Shown: positions 42,237 to 51,178, counted from the stretch's first letter. The stretch: DNA of 64,000 nucleotides from Akkermansia muciniphila (GCA_004557455.1 SFDX01000016.1:1-64000); one strand, 5' to 3'. A program made the numbers and translations. Notes: generated by a model not told the origin, from the sequence alone.

Positions 42237-42618
42237 CGACGGGCGGTTGCATCTGCGGTGCCAGCAGATCGCGCAGGCTCGGTGTGGCGTAAAAGTCGGC
42301 CTTGTTCAATCGGGTAAACTCGATGGCGATTTGTTGGAGCAGGACGATGAAGGGGCGTTTAGCACCGGCTGTATTTTCCAAGTAAATGAGCAGGGCAGCC
42401 TCATCCACGGTGGAGCGGCTGCTCTGCATTTGCTGTATCGTGTTTTTCAGGGGCTCGATGGCGCGGGAGGCGGAGTCGGTGTCCTGCACGCTTTGCAGGG
42501 TCTCCAGCATGTGGCGCAGGGAGGCCTCCAGTTGGTCGGCATCATCGGCGGGTGCGGCGATTGCCGGGCAGGCGGAGAGGGCAGCGGCTGCGAGAAGGGC
42601 GGGGAAGGTGGTGGTCAT
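42226..42618 (-). CDS. Small secreted protein of unknown function
   Basis: 130 residues with a signal peptide (MTTTFPALLAAAALSACPAIA). The mature part is helical, with a heptad-like MLETLQSVQDTDSASRAIEP stretch. It has no recognised family. It starts 6 bp after the amidase stop, so it is probably co-transcribed with it. Confidence 0.72.
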   Translation of the reverse strand: MTTTFPALLAAAALSACPAIAAPADDADQLEASLRHMLETLQSVQDTDSASRAIEPLKNTIQQMQSSRSTVDEAALLIYLENTAGAKRPFIVLLQQIAIEFTRLNKADFYATPSLRDLLAPQMQPPVVNP

Positions 42619-42624
42619 GGCTGT

Positions 42625-43554
42625 TCAGAGAAGGTGTTTGGCACCCGGTACATTCAGGCGGCGGGATTCGGCCGCATACCCGAAGGAGCCTTCATCGGGG
42701 GCGTTCGGGTTGCTGCGCTTGTGTCGCGGGTAGCTGCTGCGGTGCTTCATGAAGTCGATGATGCCGAGGGCAACGGTGTGGGCCAAGTGGCGTGCTCCGG
42801 CCTCCGTGGTGAGGTAGCGTGCATGGTCGCGGTTGTTTACGAAGGCGACCTCCGTGACGGCGGCGGGAATGCCGGCATCATCGCAGGCATTCATCCAGGC
42901 CGCAGAGCGGTCGGCATCCACATAGCGCACCTGTACGGAGCAGGTGCGGCCGCCGTTCGGCATGGCACTGTTGAGGAGGTGTCGGTTGAAGGCGCGGCAG
43001 AGGGCCTCGCCCAGCGGGCGTCCGTTGTAGCGGTTGCAGATCACAAGCCCGTTCGAGCCGCCGGAGGTAGCCCCGCCGCTGCTGTTCAGGTGCAGGAACA
43101 CGGCACAGTCAGCTTTCATGCGGATGGCGGCATCGGCGCTGATGACGCCGCTGCCCACGCGGTCGGCAAAGTAGCGGGAGGGGTAGCGCGCGGCATTTTT
43201 GTCCGGGTGCTTCAGGTGCACCACGCGGGCGCGCTTGGCATAATCTGCCAAGGGCGAGGAGGTGGGGGCATTGCCTCGGTTGGTCACCACGCAGCGGTAG
43301 CCTGCGGCTTCCAGTTCTTTTTTAACAAAATAGCTGTACTGATACCAGAACGCGCATTCCCGCAGGACCTTTCCGTTCATGGAGAAGGGGGAGCAGGCGC
43401 CTTCTCCGCCGACAAAGTGGCCGATGTCCAGCATCACGAGTCCCTTGCCGCGGGAGCCGGATGCACCGGGTACCTGTTGACGCTGTCCGCCGCAGCCTAC
43501 CAAGAACAGGGCTGCCGCCGCAAGCAGGAATAAAACGGGAAGAAGTTTCCTCAT
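42625..43554 (-). CDS. N-acetylmuramoyl-L-alanine amidase-type lipoprotein
   Basis: 309 residues with a lipoprotein signal (MRKLLPVLFLLAAAALFLVG then Cys). The amidase_3 fold is indicated by VMLDIGHFVGGEGA (Zn His), CAVFLHLNSSGG and VTEVAFVNN (catalytic Glu). It cleaves the amide bond between MurNAc and the stem peptide. Start codon ATG 43554 is chosen from the lipoprotein signal and the promoter 7 bp upstream. Confidence 0.83.
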   Translation of the reverse strand: MRKLLPVLFLLAAAALFLVGCGGQRQQVPGASGSRGKGLVMLDIGHFVGGEGACSPFSMNGKVLRECAFWYQYSYFVKKELEAAGYRCVVTNRGNAPTSSPLADYAKRARVVHLKHPDKNAARYPSRYFADRVGSGVISADAAIRMKADCAVFLHLNSSGGATSGGSNGLVICNRYNGRPLGEALCRAFNRHLLNSAMPNGGRTCSVQVRYVDADRSAAWMNACDDAGIPAAVTEVAFVNNRDHARYLTTEAGARHLAHTVALGIIDFMKHRSSYPRHKRSNPNAPDEGSFGYAAESRRLNVPGAKHLL

Positions 43555-43561
43555 GCAACGC

Positions 43562-43590
43562 ATTGTAGCACAGAGCCCCCGCGCGGTCAA
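43562..43590 (-). promoter_or_regulatory. Amidase promoter
   Basis: Minus strand TTGACC (43590-43585), a 17-bp spacer and TACAAT (43567-43562); ATG 7 bp later. Confidence 0.75.
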
Positions 43591-43624
43591 GCGGTATGTG
43601 CGCGCGCGGGGGCGGGTAGGGGAC

Positions 43625-45430
43625 TTAATCCCCGCTCTTGAGCACGTTGATGAAGGCCTCCTGCGGGATATTTACCTTGCCGATGGCCTTCATGCGCTTC
43701 TTGCCTTCCTTCTGCTTCTCCAGCAGCTTGCGCTTACGTGTCACGTCGCCGCCGTAACATTTGGCCGTCACGTTCTTGCGCATGGGCGAGATGCTTTCGC
43801 GTGCGATGATTTTGCCGCCGATGCAGGCCTGAATGGCCACGGTGAAAAGCTGACGTGGAATCACTTCCTTGAGCTTCAGGGCCAACTCGCGACCCTGCGC
43901 CTCCGCGCGGTCGCGGTGAACAATCATCGAGAAGGCATCCACGGGTTCACCGGCAATCATCATGTCCATTTTTACCAGTCGTGCGGCTTGGTAGCCGTCG
44001 TACTCGTAGTCCATGGAGCCGTAGCCGCGGGTGGTGCTCTTGAGTTTGTCGTTGAAGTCAACGAGGATTTCTGCCATGGGCAGGCGGCAGGTCAGCATCA
44101 CGCGTGTATCGTCAATTGTTTCCGTGTGCGTCACTTCGCCGCGTTTCTCCATGACGATGCGCATGATGTCGCCGATGTATTCGGCGGGGATCATGATAAA
44201 GACCTTGACGATGGGCTCGCGTATCTCCTGAATTTCCTGCGGGTCGGGCAGGATGCTCGGGTTGTCCACGGTCAGCTCCGTTCCATCGGTTTTGGTTACC
44301 TCATAAATCACGGAGGGGTAGGTGGAGATAACATCCATGTTGAACTCACGGCGCAGTCGCTCTTGGATGATTTCCATGTGCAGCAGGCCCAGGAAACCGC
44401 AGCGGAAGCCGAATCCGAGGGCCACGGAGCTCTCCCCCATGTAGGTGAAGGCCGCATCGTTAATCTGCAGCTTGGCCATGGCGGCTTTCAGGGCCTCGTA
44501 GTCAGCGGAATCCACGGGGTAAATGCCGGAAAAGACCATGGGGCGGATTTCCTTGAAGCCGGGCAGGGGCTCCGGGCAGGGGGCAGCCAAGTTGGTGTAG
44601 GTATCGCCTATCTTGACATCTGCGGCGGATTTCATGTTGGCGATGATGTAGCCTACATCCCCGTTCTCCAGGGCGTCCACCGCCTGCATCTTGGGGGTGA
44701 AAATGCCCACTTCTTTTACCTCATAGGTCTCGTTGGTAGCAAACAGCTTTACCCTGTCGCCGCGTTGCACACTGCCGCTCATCAGGCGTACATACGAGAC
44801 CACGCCGCGGTAGGCGTCGTAGACGGAGTCGAAGACCAAGGCGCGCAGTTTGTCGTCCTCCGGCTCGGCGGGGGCGGGCACACGCTGTACGATGGCTTCC
44901 AGAACTTCCTCGATGCCGATGCCTGCCTTCGCGGAGCAGAGGATGGCTTCCTCGTGTGGAATGCACACCACGTCCTCGAGCTGCTTGTAGACCTTCGGCA
45001 GGTTGGCGCTCGGCAGGTCGATTTTGTTGACCACGGGGATGATTTCGAGCTGCTGGTCCAGTGCCAGGTGCATGTTCGCCAGCGTCTGCGCTTCCACGCC
45101 TTGGGCCGCGTCCACGATGAGCACCGCACCGTCGCAGGCCGCCAGGGAGCGGGAGACCTCGTAGGAGAAGTCAACGTGCCCGGGGGTGTCCAGCAGGTTC
45201 AGCTCGTACACTTGCCCGTCATTAGCCTTGTAGCGCATGGTGACGGGGTGCGATTTGATCGTGATGCCTTTCTCTCGCTCCAGGTCCATGGCATCCAGCA
45301 GCTGGTCCTGCTTCTCGCGCTCGCCGATGGTGTGCGTGAACTCCAGCAGACGGTCCGAGAGCGTCGTCTTGCCGTGGTCGATGTGGGCGATAATCGAAAA
45401 ATTGCGCTTAAACCTTCTATCCGTAGCCAT
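43625..45430 (-). CDS. lepA: Elongation factor 4 (LepA)
   Basis: 601 residues, the standard length. G1 AHIDHGKTT, G3 DTPGHVDF and G4 NKIDL motifs, EF-G-like domains II, III and V, and the LepA-specific C-terminal RESISPMRKNVTAKCYGGDV are present. It is a ribosome-associated GTPase acting on stalled or back-translocating ribosomes. ATG 45430 is chosen because the G domain starts right after it and a perfect promoter precedes. Confidence 0.96.
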   Translation of the reverse strand: MATDRRFKRNFSIIAHIDHGKTTLSDRLLEFTHTIGEREKQDQLLDAMDLEREKGITIKSHPVTMRYKANDGQVYELNLLDTPGHVDFSYEVSRSLAACDGAVLIVDAAQGVEAQTLANMHLALDQQLEIIPVVNKIDLPSANLPKVYKQLEDVVCIPHEEAILCSAKAGIGIEEVLEAIVQRVPAPAEPEDDKLRALVFDSVYDAYRGVVSYVRLMSGSVQRGDRVKLFATNETYEVKEVGIFTPKMQAVDALENGDVGYIIANMKSAADVKIGDTYTNLAAPCPEPLPGFKEIRPMVFSGIYPVDSADYEALKAAMAKLQINDAAFTYMGESSVALGFGFRCGFLGLLHMEIIQERLRREFNMDVISTYPSVIYEVTKTDGTELTVDNPSILPDPQEIQEIREPIVKVFIMIPAEYIGDIMRIVMEKRGEVTHTETIDDTRVMLTCRLPMAEILVDFNDKLKSTTRGYGSMDYEYDGYQAARLVKMDMMIAGEPVDAFSMIVHRDRAEAQGRELALKLKEVIPRQLFTVAIQACIGGKIIARESISPMRKNVTAKCYGGDVTRKRKLLEKQKEGKKRMKAIGKVNIPQEAFINVLKSGD

Positions 45431-45439
45431 GCGCGCGCC

Positions 45440-45468
45440 ACTATACACCCCGCCTGCCACTTTGTCAA
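45440..45468 (-). promoter_or_regulatory. lepA promoter
   Basis: Minus strand TTGACA (45468-45463), a 17-bp spacer and TATAGT (45445-45440). The lepA ATG follows after 9 bp. Confidence 0.8.
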
Positions 45469-45502
45469 GCCGAAAATCAGCCATCCGCGTATGGTGTGCC
45501 CA

Positions 45503-46843
45503 TCAGGCCGGGGGAATGGCCGGCCACGATGCATCGACCTTGCGCTTCATCTCATCGCGCACGGCAAACAGGGGGATGTTTTCCACCCAATCCTGCTCTT
45601 GGAACCCGAGCAGGGAGAAGCGTATTCCTCGGCCTACGCCTTTGCCGCGATACGCCTCAACGAAAGTCTTGAGGGATTGGGATCGAACGTTCACTCCGGC
45701 TTTCACTTCCAGTGGCAGAATGTCCTCGCCGATTTGTGTCAAAAAATCTATCTCAAGTCGAGAATTTTCCTTGCTGTAATAATATATCGGTACATCGTCC
45801 AAGGAGAGAAGCTGCTGTAACACGTAGTTCTCCGTGAATGAGCCGTAAAAAGAACTGAATACACCATCGCCGATGAGCATATTTTTGGCAGGGGTTCCGG
45901 ACATGGCCCCCAATAAGCCGACATCCAGCAGGTACAGCTTGAATGCTGCCGGATCCTCATACGCTCGCATGGGTTGCTCGGGGCATTTTACCCTCGGTAC
46001 ACGAAGGAGGAGCCCGGCATCCACAAGCCATTGCAGGGCCGATTCAAACTCTCTCGCCCGCGCTCCTTGTTTGATAACACCGTAGATGAATTTCTTGTTT
46101 TCCTTGCCCAGTTGCGAGGGCAGGGACTGCCACACCATGTGCACTCGCAGTGTATCGCGCCCTGCGTGCTTGGCAATGTCGGCTTCGTAGGCATTCAGAA
46201 TGGATTTTTGGATGCGTCGCACCGCTATGGGATTGCGGTCTCGCACAAAGGAGACGACCGCTTCAGGCATGCCGCCCACAAAGTAGTACTGCCGCAGCAG
46301 TTCCTCGTACTCTGCCCGCAGGGCGTTCAGGGAGTCGCGATCCCCTTCCTTCAGCAGTTCGTACAACGGGGCTCGCTCCATCGCCAAGAGGAACTCGTCG
46401 AAGGTCAGGGGATACATGTGCAGCATATCCACCTTGCCGACGGGGAAGGATGCTTTCTGCATGTTTTTGACGCCGAGCAGTGAGCCGGCTACCGCCACAT
46501 GCAGATCCGGCATGTCCTCGCAGAAGTACTTCAGGCAGGTAATGGCTGCCGGGGTCTCCTGAACCTCGTCCAGAAACAGCAGCGTTTTCCCGGGGGTAAT
46601 CGCTTGCCCCGCCCAAGAGGAGAGTCGGAGTACCAGTCGCTGCACATCCTGCCCCTTCTCGAATAATTCGGGTAGTCCATCTCGACGATCGCAGGAGATA
46701 TATACTAAATTGTCGAACTCATGACGCCCGAATCCCTTGAGTGCATAGGTCTTTCCAACCTGCCGCGCTCCGAAGAGCATCAGCGGTTTCCGATTCGGTG
46801 AATCCTTCCAGACTTTCAGCCGTTCGTGAATAAGGCGTTCCAT
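45503..46843 (-). CDS. AAA ATPase with DUF4143-type nuclease-fold C-terminus
   Basis: 446 residues. Walker A is GARQVGKT (residues 25-32), Walker B TLLFLDEVQE, and the sensor AVAGSLLG follows. A winged-helix stretch (SALQWLVDAGLLLRVPRVK) leads to the DUF4143 region. Its NSRLEIDFLTQ to PLEVKAG pattern (acidic residue, then E-x-K) resembles a PD-(D/E)XK fold. Such ATPases are widespread accessory genes with no settled function. ATG 46843 is chosen because the conserved N-terminus follows. The gene faces a nine-unit 33-bp repeat array that begins 8 bp beyond its -35 box. Confidence 0.87.
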   Translation of the reverse strand: MERLIHERLKVWKDSPNRKPLMLFGARQVGKTYALKGFGRHEFDNLVYISCDRRDGLPELFEKGQDVQRLVLRLSSWAGQAITPGKTLLFLDEVQETPAAITCLKYFCEDMPDLHVAVAGSLLGVKNMQKASFPVGKVDMLHMYPLTFDEFLLAMERAPLYELLKEGDRDSLNALRAEYEELLRQYYFVGGMPEAVVSFVRDRNPIAVRRIQKSILNAYEADIAKHAGRDTLRVHMVWQSLPSQLGKENKKFIYGVIKQGARAREFESALQWLVDAGLLLRVPRVKCPEQPMRAYEDPAAFKLYLLDVGLLGAMSGTPAKNMLIGDGVFSSFYGSFTENYVLQQLLSLDDVPIYYYSKENSRLEIDFLTQIGEDILPLEVKAGVNVRSQSLKTFVEAYRGKGVGRGIRFSLLGFQEQDWVENIPLFAVRDEMKRKVDASWPAIPPA

Positions 46844-46880
46844 GGATCTTTTGTGTTTCGGTAAGCTCTTGAATACCTTT

Positions 46881-46909
46881 CTTATACACTTTGATGAGCC
46901 GTCAGTCAA
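46881..46909 (-). promoter_or_regulatory. Promoter of the AAA ATPase gene
   Basis: Minus strand TTGACT (46909-46904), a 17-bp spacer and TATAAG (46886-46881). The first repeat unit starts at 46918. Confidence 0.75.
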
Positions 46910-46917
46910 GCCTTTTT

Positions 46918-47214
46918 GCCGATTTTATGAGCCTTCTGGCGGTTGAAATTGCCGATTTTATGAGCCATCGCGTTGGGAAGGTTGCCGATTTTATGAGCCA
47001 TCGCGTGGGGACAGTTGCCGATTTCATGAGCCATCACGTGGGGAAGGTTGCCGATTTTATGAGCCCTCGCGCTGGGAAAGTTGCCGATTTCATGAGCCCT
47101 CGCGCTGGGAAAGTTGCCGATTTCATGAGCCCTCGTATGGGGAAGGTTGCCGATTTTATGAGCTCTCGCGTTGGGAAGGCTGCCGATTTTATGAGCCATC
47201 AGGGCGAGGGTAGG
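46918..47214. repeat. Nine tandem 33-bp repeats between the ATPase and nagB promoters
   Basis: Units begin at 46918, 46951, 46984, 47017, 47050, 47083, 47116, 47149 and 47182. Each has a conserved core GCCGATTTTATGAGCC (T or C at one position, one unit with GAGCT) and then a more variable 15-17 bp part. The first and last units are most diverged at their outer parts. The array fills the space between two divergent promoters. The period is 11 codons and no stop occurs on either strand, so both strands show repeat-peptide frames (plus VADFMSHRVGK, minus AHKIGNLPHAM). Whether either is translated is unknown. Confidence 0.95.
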
Positions 47215-47247
47215 GGAGAACTTGTGCAAGTTTGCCGCAGAAAAGGC

Positions 47248-47276
47248 TTCACAACGGGCTCAAAAACTGCTATACT
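47248..47276 (+). promoter_or_regulatory. nagB promoter
   Basis: TTCACA (47248-47253), a 17-bp spacer and TATACT (47271-47276), about 63 bases of leader before the ATG at 47346. Confidence 0.75.
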
Positions 47277-47345
47277 CACTTTCGATCCCCGGGCCCTGCT
47301 GACTTGAGGATTCATTCATCAAACATCAACGACACTGCAAGAATC

Positions 47346-48137
47346 ATGCGAGTAATCATCGAACCGGACTACGACAAGTTGTCTGCTTGGGCCGCAGATT
47401 ATGTGGCAAAGCGCATCATCGAGGCGAATCCCACGCCGGAGAAGCCCTTTAAGTTGGGCTGCCCCACCGGCTCCTCCCCCCTCGGCCTCTACAAGGCCCT
47501 CATCAAGAAGTACGAGGCCGGCGAGCTTTCCTTCGAGAACGTCATCACCTTCAACATGGATGAGTACGTCAACCTGCCCGAGGAGCACCCCGAGTCTTAC
47601 CACTCCTTCATGTGGAAGAACTTCTTCTCCCACATCAACATCAAGAAGGAGAACGTGCACATCCTCAACGGCAACGCTCCCGACCTGCAGAAGGAGTGCG
47701 AGGACTACGAGAAGGCCATTGCTGCCGCCGGCGGCATCGATCTGTTCATGGGCGGCGTCGGCCCGGACGGCCACCTGGCCTTCAACGAGCCCGGTGCTTC
47801 CCTCACCGCCCCGACCCACATCGAGTCTCTCACCACGGACACCATCATCGCTAACAGCCGCTTCTTCGACGGCGATGTGAACCAGGTGCCCAAGCAGGCT
47901 CTCACCGTGGGCATCGGCACCGTGATGGCTGCCAAGGAGGTTCTCTTGGTCTGCAACGGCCACCACAAGTCCCGCGCCCTCAAGCACATCATCGATGGCA
48001 GCGTCTCCCACAAGTGGACTGCCTCTGCCCTTCAGATGCACCCCGCCGCCATCATCGTCTGCGACGAGGCTGCATGCGACGAGCTGCTCGTGGGTACTTA
48101 CAAGTACTACCTCGACAAGGAGCGCGGCAACCTCTGA
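47346..48137 (+). CDS. nagB: Glucosamine-6-phosphate deaminase NagB
   Basis: 263 residues. It converts glucosamine-6-phosphate to fructose-6-phosphate and ammonia, which lets mucin GlcNAc enter glycolysis. Asp72 (NMDEYVNL), Asp141, His143 and Glu148 (GPDGHLAFNE) sit at the same positions as in the E. coli enzyme. ATG 47346 is chosen because MRVIIEPDYDKLS matches the family N-terminus. It is monocistronic, with its own terminator. Third-position GC is very high, consistent with strong expression. Confidence 0.96.
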   Translation: MRVIIEPDYDKLSAWAADYVAKRIIEANPTPEKPFKLGCPTGSSPLGLYKALIKKYEAGELSFENVITFNMDEYVNLPEEHPESYHSFMWKNFFSHINIKKENVHILNGNAPDLQKECEDYEKAIAAAGGIDLFMGGVGPDGHLAFNEPGASLTAPTHIESLTTDTIIANSRFFDGDVNQVPKQALTVGIGTVMAAKEVLLVCNGHHKSRALKHIIDGSVSHKWTASALQMHPAAIIVCDEAACDELLVGTYKYYLDKERGNL

Positions 48138-48158
48138 TCCCGCTTACAGCCTATTTTA

Positions 48159-48192
48159 CACTGCGCCTCCGCTCCCGGGGGGCGCAGTTTTT
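48159..48192 (+). terminator. nagB terminator
   Basis: CTGCGCC (48161-48167) pairs with GGCGCAG (48181-48187), followed by five T residues. Confidence 0.88.
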
Positions 48193-48214
48193 CAGTGCCG
48201 ATTTGTGATCAGCC

Positions 48215-49195
48215 TTATTCCCCCTTGCTCGGGAGCACCTTATCCATGAGTCGGATGACCTCCTCGCCTCGGGCTCGATCGCGGGCCGACTCCTCGGCGG
48301 AGTCCTCTGTCTCCGGGTTCGCGCCGGCATCCAGCAGCAGGGAGACAATTTCCGCATGATTGTGCTCAGCGGCGATCATCAGGGGAGTCACACCGTTTTT
48401 GTCAGCGGCCTCCGGATCTGCGCCGTAGTCCAGTAGGAGTTTGACGAGATCCGGTTTGTCGCGGAAGACCGCCACGGAAAGAGCCGTTGCGCCGCTGTTA
48501 TCCCTCGTTTCTGTGTTTGCCCCGTCCTCCAACAGTAGTCGGGCCGCTGCGGTGTGGCCCCATCCTGTCGCGATCATCAGGGGAGTTTCGCCCCACTTCT
48601 TCTCCTGTGCCTCCGTGTTTGCGCCTACCTTCAGCAGCAGCTTCATTACCTCCGGTTTGCCCACAGCCGCGGCTCGCATCAGGGGCGTTTTGGCTTCCCT
48701 GTCCCCGGCCTCCACCCGCGCCCCGGCTTCCAGCAAAAGTTTTACTGTCTCGGCACTGCCGGCCCCGGCGGCCTCCGTCAGCGGTGTCTGCCCCCCGGCA
48801 TTCGCCGTGTTCACTTCTGCCCCGGCCTTCAGGAGAAGCGCTACCGCTTCCGCCTTGCCTTCATGCGCGGCAATGTGCAGCGGCGTCCACCCTTCGTTAT
48901 CCCGCACCCGAACATCGGCCCCTGCCTCCAGCAGCACCTTGATTGCCTCCGTCTCTCCGTTGAATGATGCCTCGCATAGTGCTGTCCACCCATCGTCATC
49001 CCGGGCTTCTACCTTTGCCCCGTCCTCCAACAAATGTCGCAACTCCTCCACCCGACCTTCTGCCGCAGCCACACGCAATTTCGCCCCTTCATCCGACCAG
49101 CGCTCCACCTGCTCCTCCCCTTCCTCCGGAGTCGTTACCTCCTCTGCTCCCCAAACACAACAGGCAGCCAAACTCAACATCAGTAAACTCTTCAT
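48215..49195 (-). CDS. Secreted ankyrin-repeat protein
   Basis: 326 residues with a signal peptide (MKSLLMLSLAACCVWGAEE) and about eight ankyrin repeats (WTALCEASFNGETEAIKVLL, WTPLHIAAHEGKAEAVALLL and so on) ending in a short charged tail. It is longer and more diverged between repeats than the 6505-7047 protein. ATG 49195 is chosen because it starts the signal peptide. Role is unknown; exported ankyrin proteins usually bind partners. Confidence 0.9.
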   Translation of the reverse strand: MKSLLMLSLAACCVWGAEEVTTPEEGEEQVERWSDEGAKLRVAAAEGRVEELRHLLEDGAKVEARDDDGWTALCEASFNGETEAIKVLLEAGADVRVRDNEGWTPLHIAAHEGKAEAVALLLKAGAEVNTANAGGQTPLTEAAGAGSAETVKLLLEAGARVEAGDREAKTPLMRAAAVGKPEVMKLLLKVGANTEAQEKKWGETPLMIATGWGHTAAARLLLEDGANTETRDNSGATALSVAVFRDKPDLVKLLLDYGADPEAADKNGVTPLMIAAEHNHAEIVSLLLDAGANPETEDSAEESARDRARGEEVIRLMDKVLPSKGE

Positions 49196-49204
49196 GACTA
49201 CCAC

Positions 49205-49232
49205 CCTATCACAGACACCCTCTGTTTGTCAA
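49205..49232 (-). promoter_or_regulatory. Promoter of the second ankyrin gene
   Basis: Minus strand TTGACA (49232-49227), a 16-bp spacer and GATAGG (49210-49205), 9 bp before the ATG. Confidence 0.55.
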
Positions 49233-49281
49233 TTATAAATTTCCCCGTTTTACCTTGGTCAGCCCCGGAAAGTGGCTTTTT

Positions 49282-51138
49282 TCATCGCGGGTGGAACTTG
49301 CGGCGAAGCTCGTTTGTGGGGAAGGGAACGAGGGTGGGGTTACCGGAAGGGGTACAGTAGGGGATTTCGCAGCGAAGGAGGGCGGAAAGGAGAGAGAGAG
49401 AGGCGGAGCGCGAGAGGTCCGTGGTTTCTCGGGCGGCAGTGCGTTGGGCCAATCGGCGGGCGAAGGGCTCGAAGGGGTGTACGGATCGGTTGAGACGGAG
49501 CTCCCCGCGGGCGGCGGCTCGGATGAGGTCGGTGAGGAGCTCCGCGGAATCGGCGGAGGAGAGGAGGGCGGGGAGTGATTCCACACGGAGGGTGGAGCGG
49601 CCGAAGAACGAGAGACGGAAGCCCGCTTGCTCGAGGGTAGGCAGCATTTCCCGTGCGGTGGGCAGTTCGCGGGGGTCGAGCTCCAGAAGGACGGGGAGGA
49701 GAAGCTGCTGTACGGGGACACTCTGCTTGCGGCAGCGCATGAGTTGCTCAAAGAGAATGCGCTCCCGAGCAGCGCGGGGGCTCATAAACACCAGTCCGTC
49801 CCGCCCCTCGAAGAGGGCGAACTCATCCGCCACCGGGCCCAGGAAGGTGAACCCCGGCGGTGTCTCCTCCTCCACGGTCGGTGCCGGCGGAGCAGGTCGC
49901 GGCGTCAGCGCTGCGGACTCGGGCGTTTTGCTGCGCGCCGGGGACGGCGCAGGGTCGCGGGGAAGGGGGGAGGCGGCGGGTTCGGGAGGCGGCTCCGGCG
50001 CTTGCGGAGCAGGGGCCAGAGGGAGTGAACGCTGTACGGGCTGCAACACCGGGCGCAGGACGAGATTCGGCACAGGCTCCGGCGTCGGCGCCGCGGCGGG
50101 CGGGACCGGGGCTTCCTCTTCCGTCCCCCGTGCGTGGGCCGCCAGGGTAGCCGATACGGCGTCTAACACCGTCGACACGACATCCCCTGCACGGCGGAAG
50201 CGTACCTCCCTTTTGGCAGGATGCACGTTCACATCTACCAATCCCGGGTCCACATCGAGATACAGGAAAAGAGCAGGGTGCACCCCGGCGGGGATGCCGC
50301 CGTAGCCATCGCGCACGGCGCGGGAGATGAGCTTGTCTTCGATGGGTCGCCCGTTCAGGAAAATAAACTGCAGCCGACGCGTGCGCTTGGCCCCCGCGAG
50401 GGGCGCTAGGAACCCCGACACATGCACCCCGGGGCCGTTCGTGGGGCGGATGCGCATGAGCGTGGTCGCCAAGTCTCGACCCAACAGATCCGCAATGCGG
50501 CTCCGGAGGTCGCCGGTAGCAGATGTATCAAACACAGTGCGACCGTCCCGCTGCAACACGAAGCGCACGGCGGGAAAGGCCAAGGCATGCAGCAGGGTCT
50601 GGTGCTCTGCATGGGCCGCCTCCGTATCATCGCCCTTGAGGAAACGACGGCGGACGGGTGTATTGAAGAAGAGATTGCTGACATTGATAACCGTGCCCGG
50701 TGCACACCCCGCGCTCACGGGCGATGCGAGATTTCCGCCCTCGCAGCTAACCGTGGTGCCCTCCACATCCTGTGCACGCCGGGTGGTGATGCGCATGTGT
50801 GAGACGGACGCGATACTCGGTAGGGCCTCCCCGCGGAAACCGAGTTGCGACACGGCGCACAAATCATCATAACAACGGAGTTTGCTGGTAGCATGCCGCT
50901 CCAGGCACAGAACAGCATCCTTCCTCCCCATGCCGCAGCCGTCATCGCTCACCTTGATCAGCGAGATGCCGCCGCGCCGAATCTCGATGCGCACGCAGCC
51001 GGCGCCGGCATCGATGCTGTTCTCCACCAACTCCTTGACGACAGATGCGGGACGCTCCACGACCTCCCCGGCCGCCACCTGGCTGGCCAGCACATCATCC
51101 ATGCGGTGAATCCGCGGTGCATCTTGCTCCGTATCCAT
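49282..51138 (-). CDS. mutL: DNA mismatch repair protein MutL
   Basis: 618 residues. The GHKL ATPase has VVKELVENSIDAGA (Glu36, Asn40), DDGCGMG and GFRGEALPSI. The linker at about 340-430 is Pro-rich. The C-terminal dimerisation domain reads MSPRAARERILFEQL (452-466) where endonuclease-type MutL has DQHAxxERxxxE, so the metal-binding Asp and His are replaced (Ser453, Arg455). The protein is therefore probably a non-cutting MutL like the E. coli type. No mutS or mutH lies nearby. Confidence 0.93.
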   Translation of the reverse strand: MDTEQDAPRIHRMDDVLASQVAAGEVVERPASVVKELVENSIDAGAGCVRIEIRRGGISLIKVSDDGCGMGRKDAVLCLERHATSKLRCYDDLCAVSQLGFRGEALPSIASVSHMRITTRRAQDVEGTTVSCEGGNLASPVSAGCAPGTVINVSNLFFNTPVRRRFLKGDDTEAAHAEHQTLLHALAFPAVRFVLQRDGRTVFDTSATGDLRSRIADLLGRDLATTLMRIRPTNGPGVHVSGFLAPLAGAKRTRRLQFIFLNGRPIEDKLISRAVRDGYGGIPAGVHPALFLYLDVDPGLVDVNVHPAKREVRFRRAGDVVSTVLDAVSATLAAHARGTEEEAPVPPAAAPTPEPVPNLVLRPVLQPVQRSLPLAPAPQAPEPPPEPAASPLPRDPAPSPARSKTPESAALTPRPAPPAPTVEEETPPGFTFLGPVADEFALFEGRDGLVFMSPRAARERILFEQLMRCRKQSVPVQQLLLPVLLELDPRELPTAREMLPTLEQAGFRLSFFGRSTLRVESLPALLSSADSAELLTDLIRAAARGELRLNRSVHPFEPFARRLAQRTAARETTDLSRSASLSLLSALLRCEIPYCTPSGNPTLVPFPTNELRRKFHPR

Positions 51139-51149
51139 TGCCGGCGCCC

Positions 51150-51178
51150 ATTGTACCCGAAAAAACGCCCTGTGTCAA
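51150..51178 (-). promoter_or_regulatory. mutL promoter
   Basis: Minus strand TTGACA (51178-51173), a 17-bp spacer and TACAAT (51155-51150). The mutL ATG is 11 bp further. Confidence 0.8.

Noticed and set aside
43553..45820. A 755-codon plus-strand reading frame over lepA
   Set aside because: It is the antisense shadow of lepA and the end of the ATPase gene; it has no family motif and codon use is that of a shadow.
46918..47214. CRISPR array
   Set aside because: Unit period is 33 bp, the variable part is only 15-17 bp and similar between units, and no cas genes are near.
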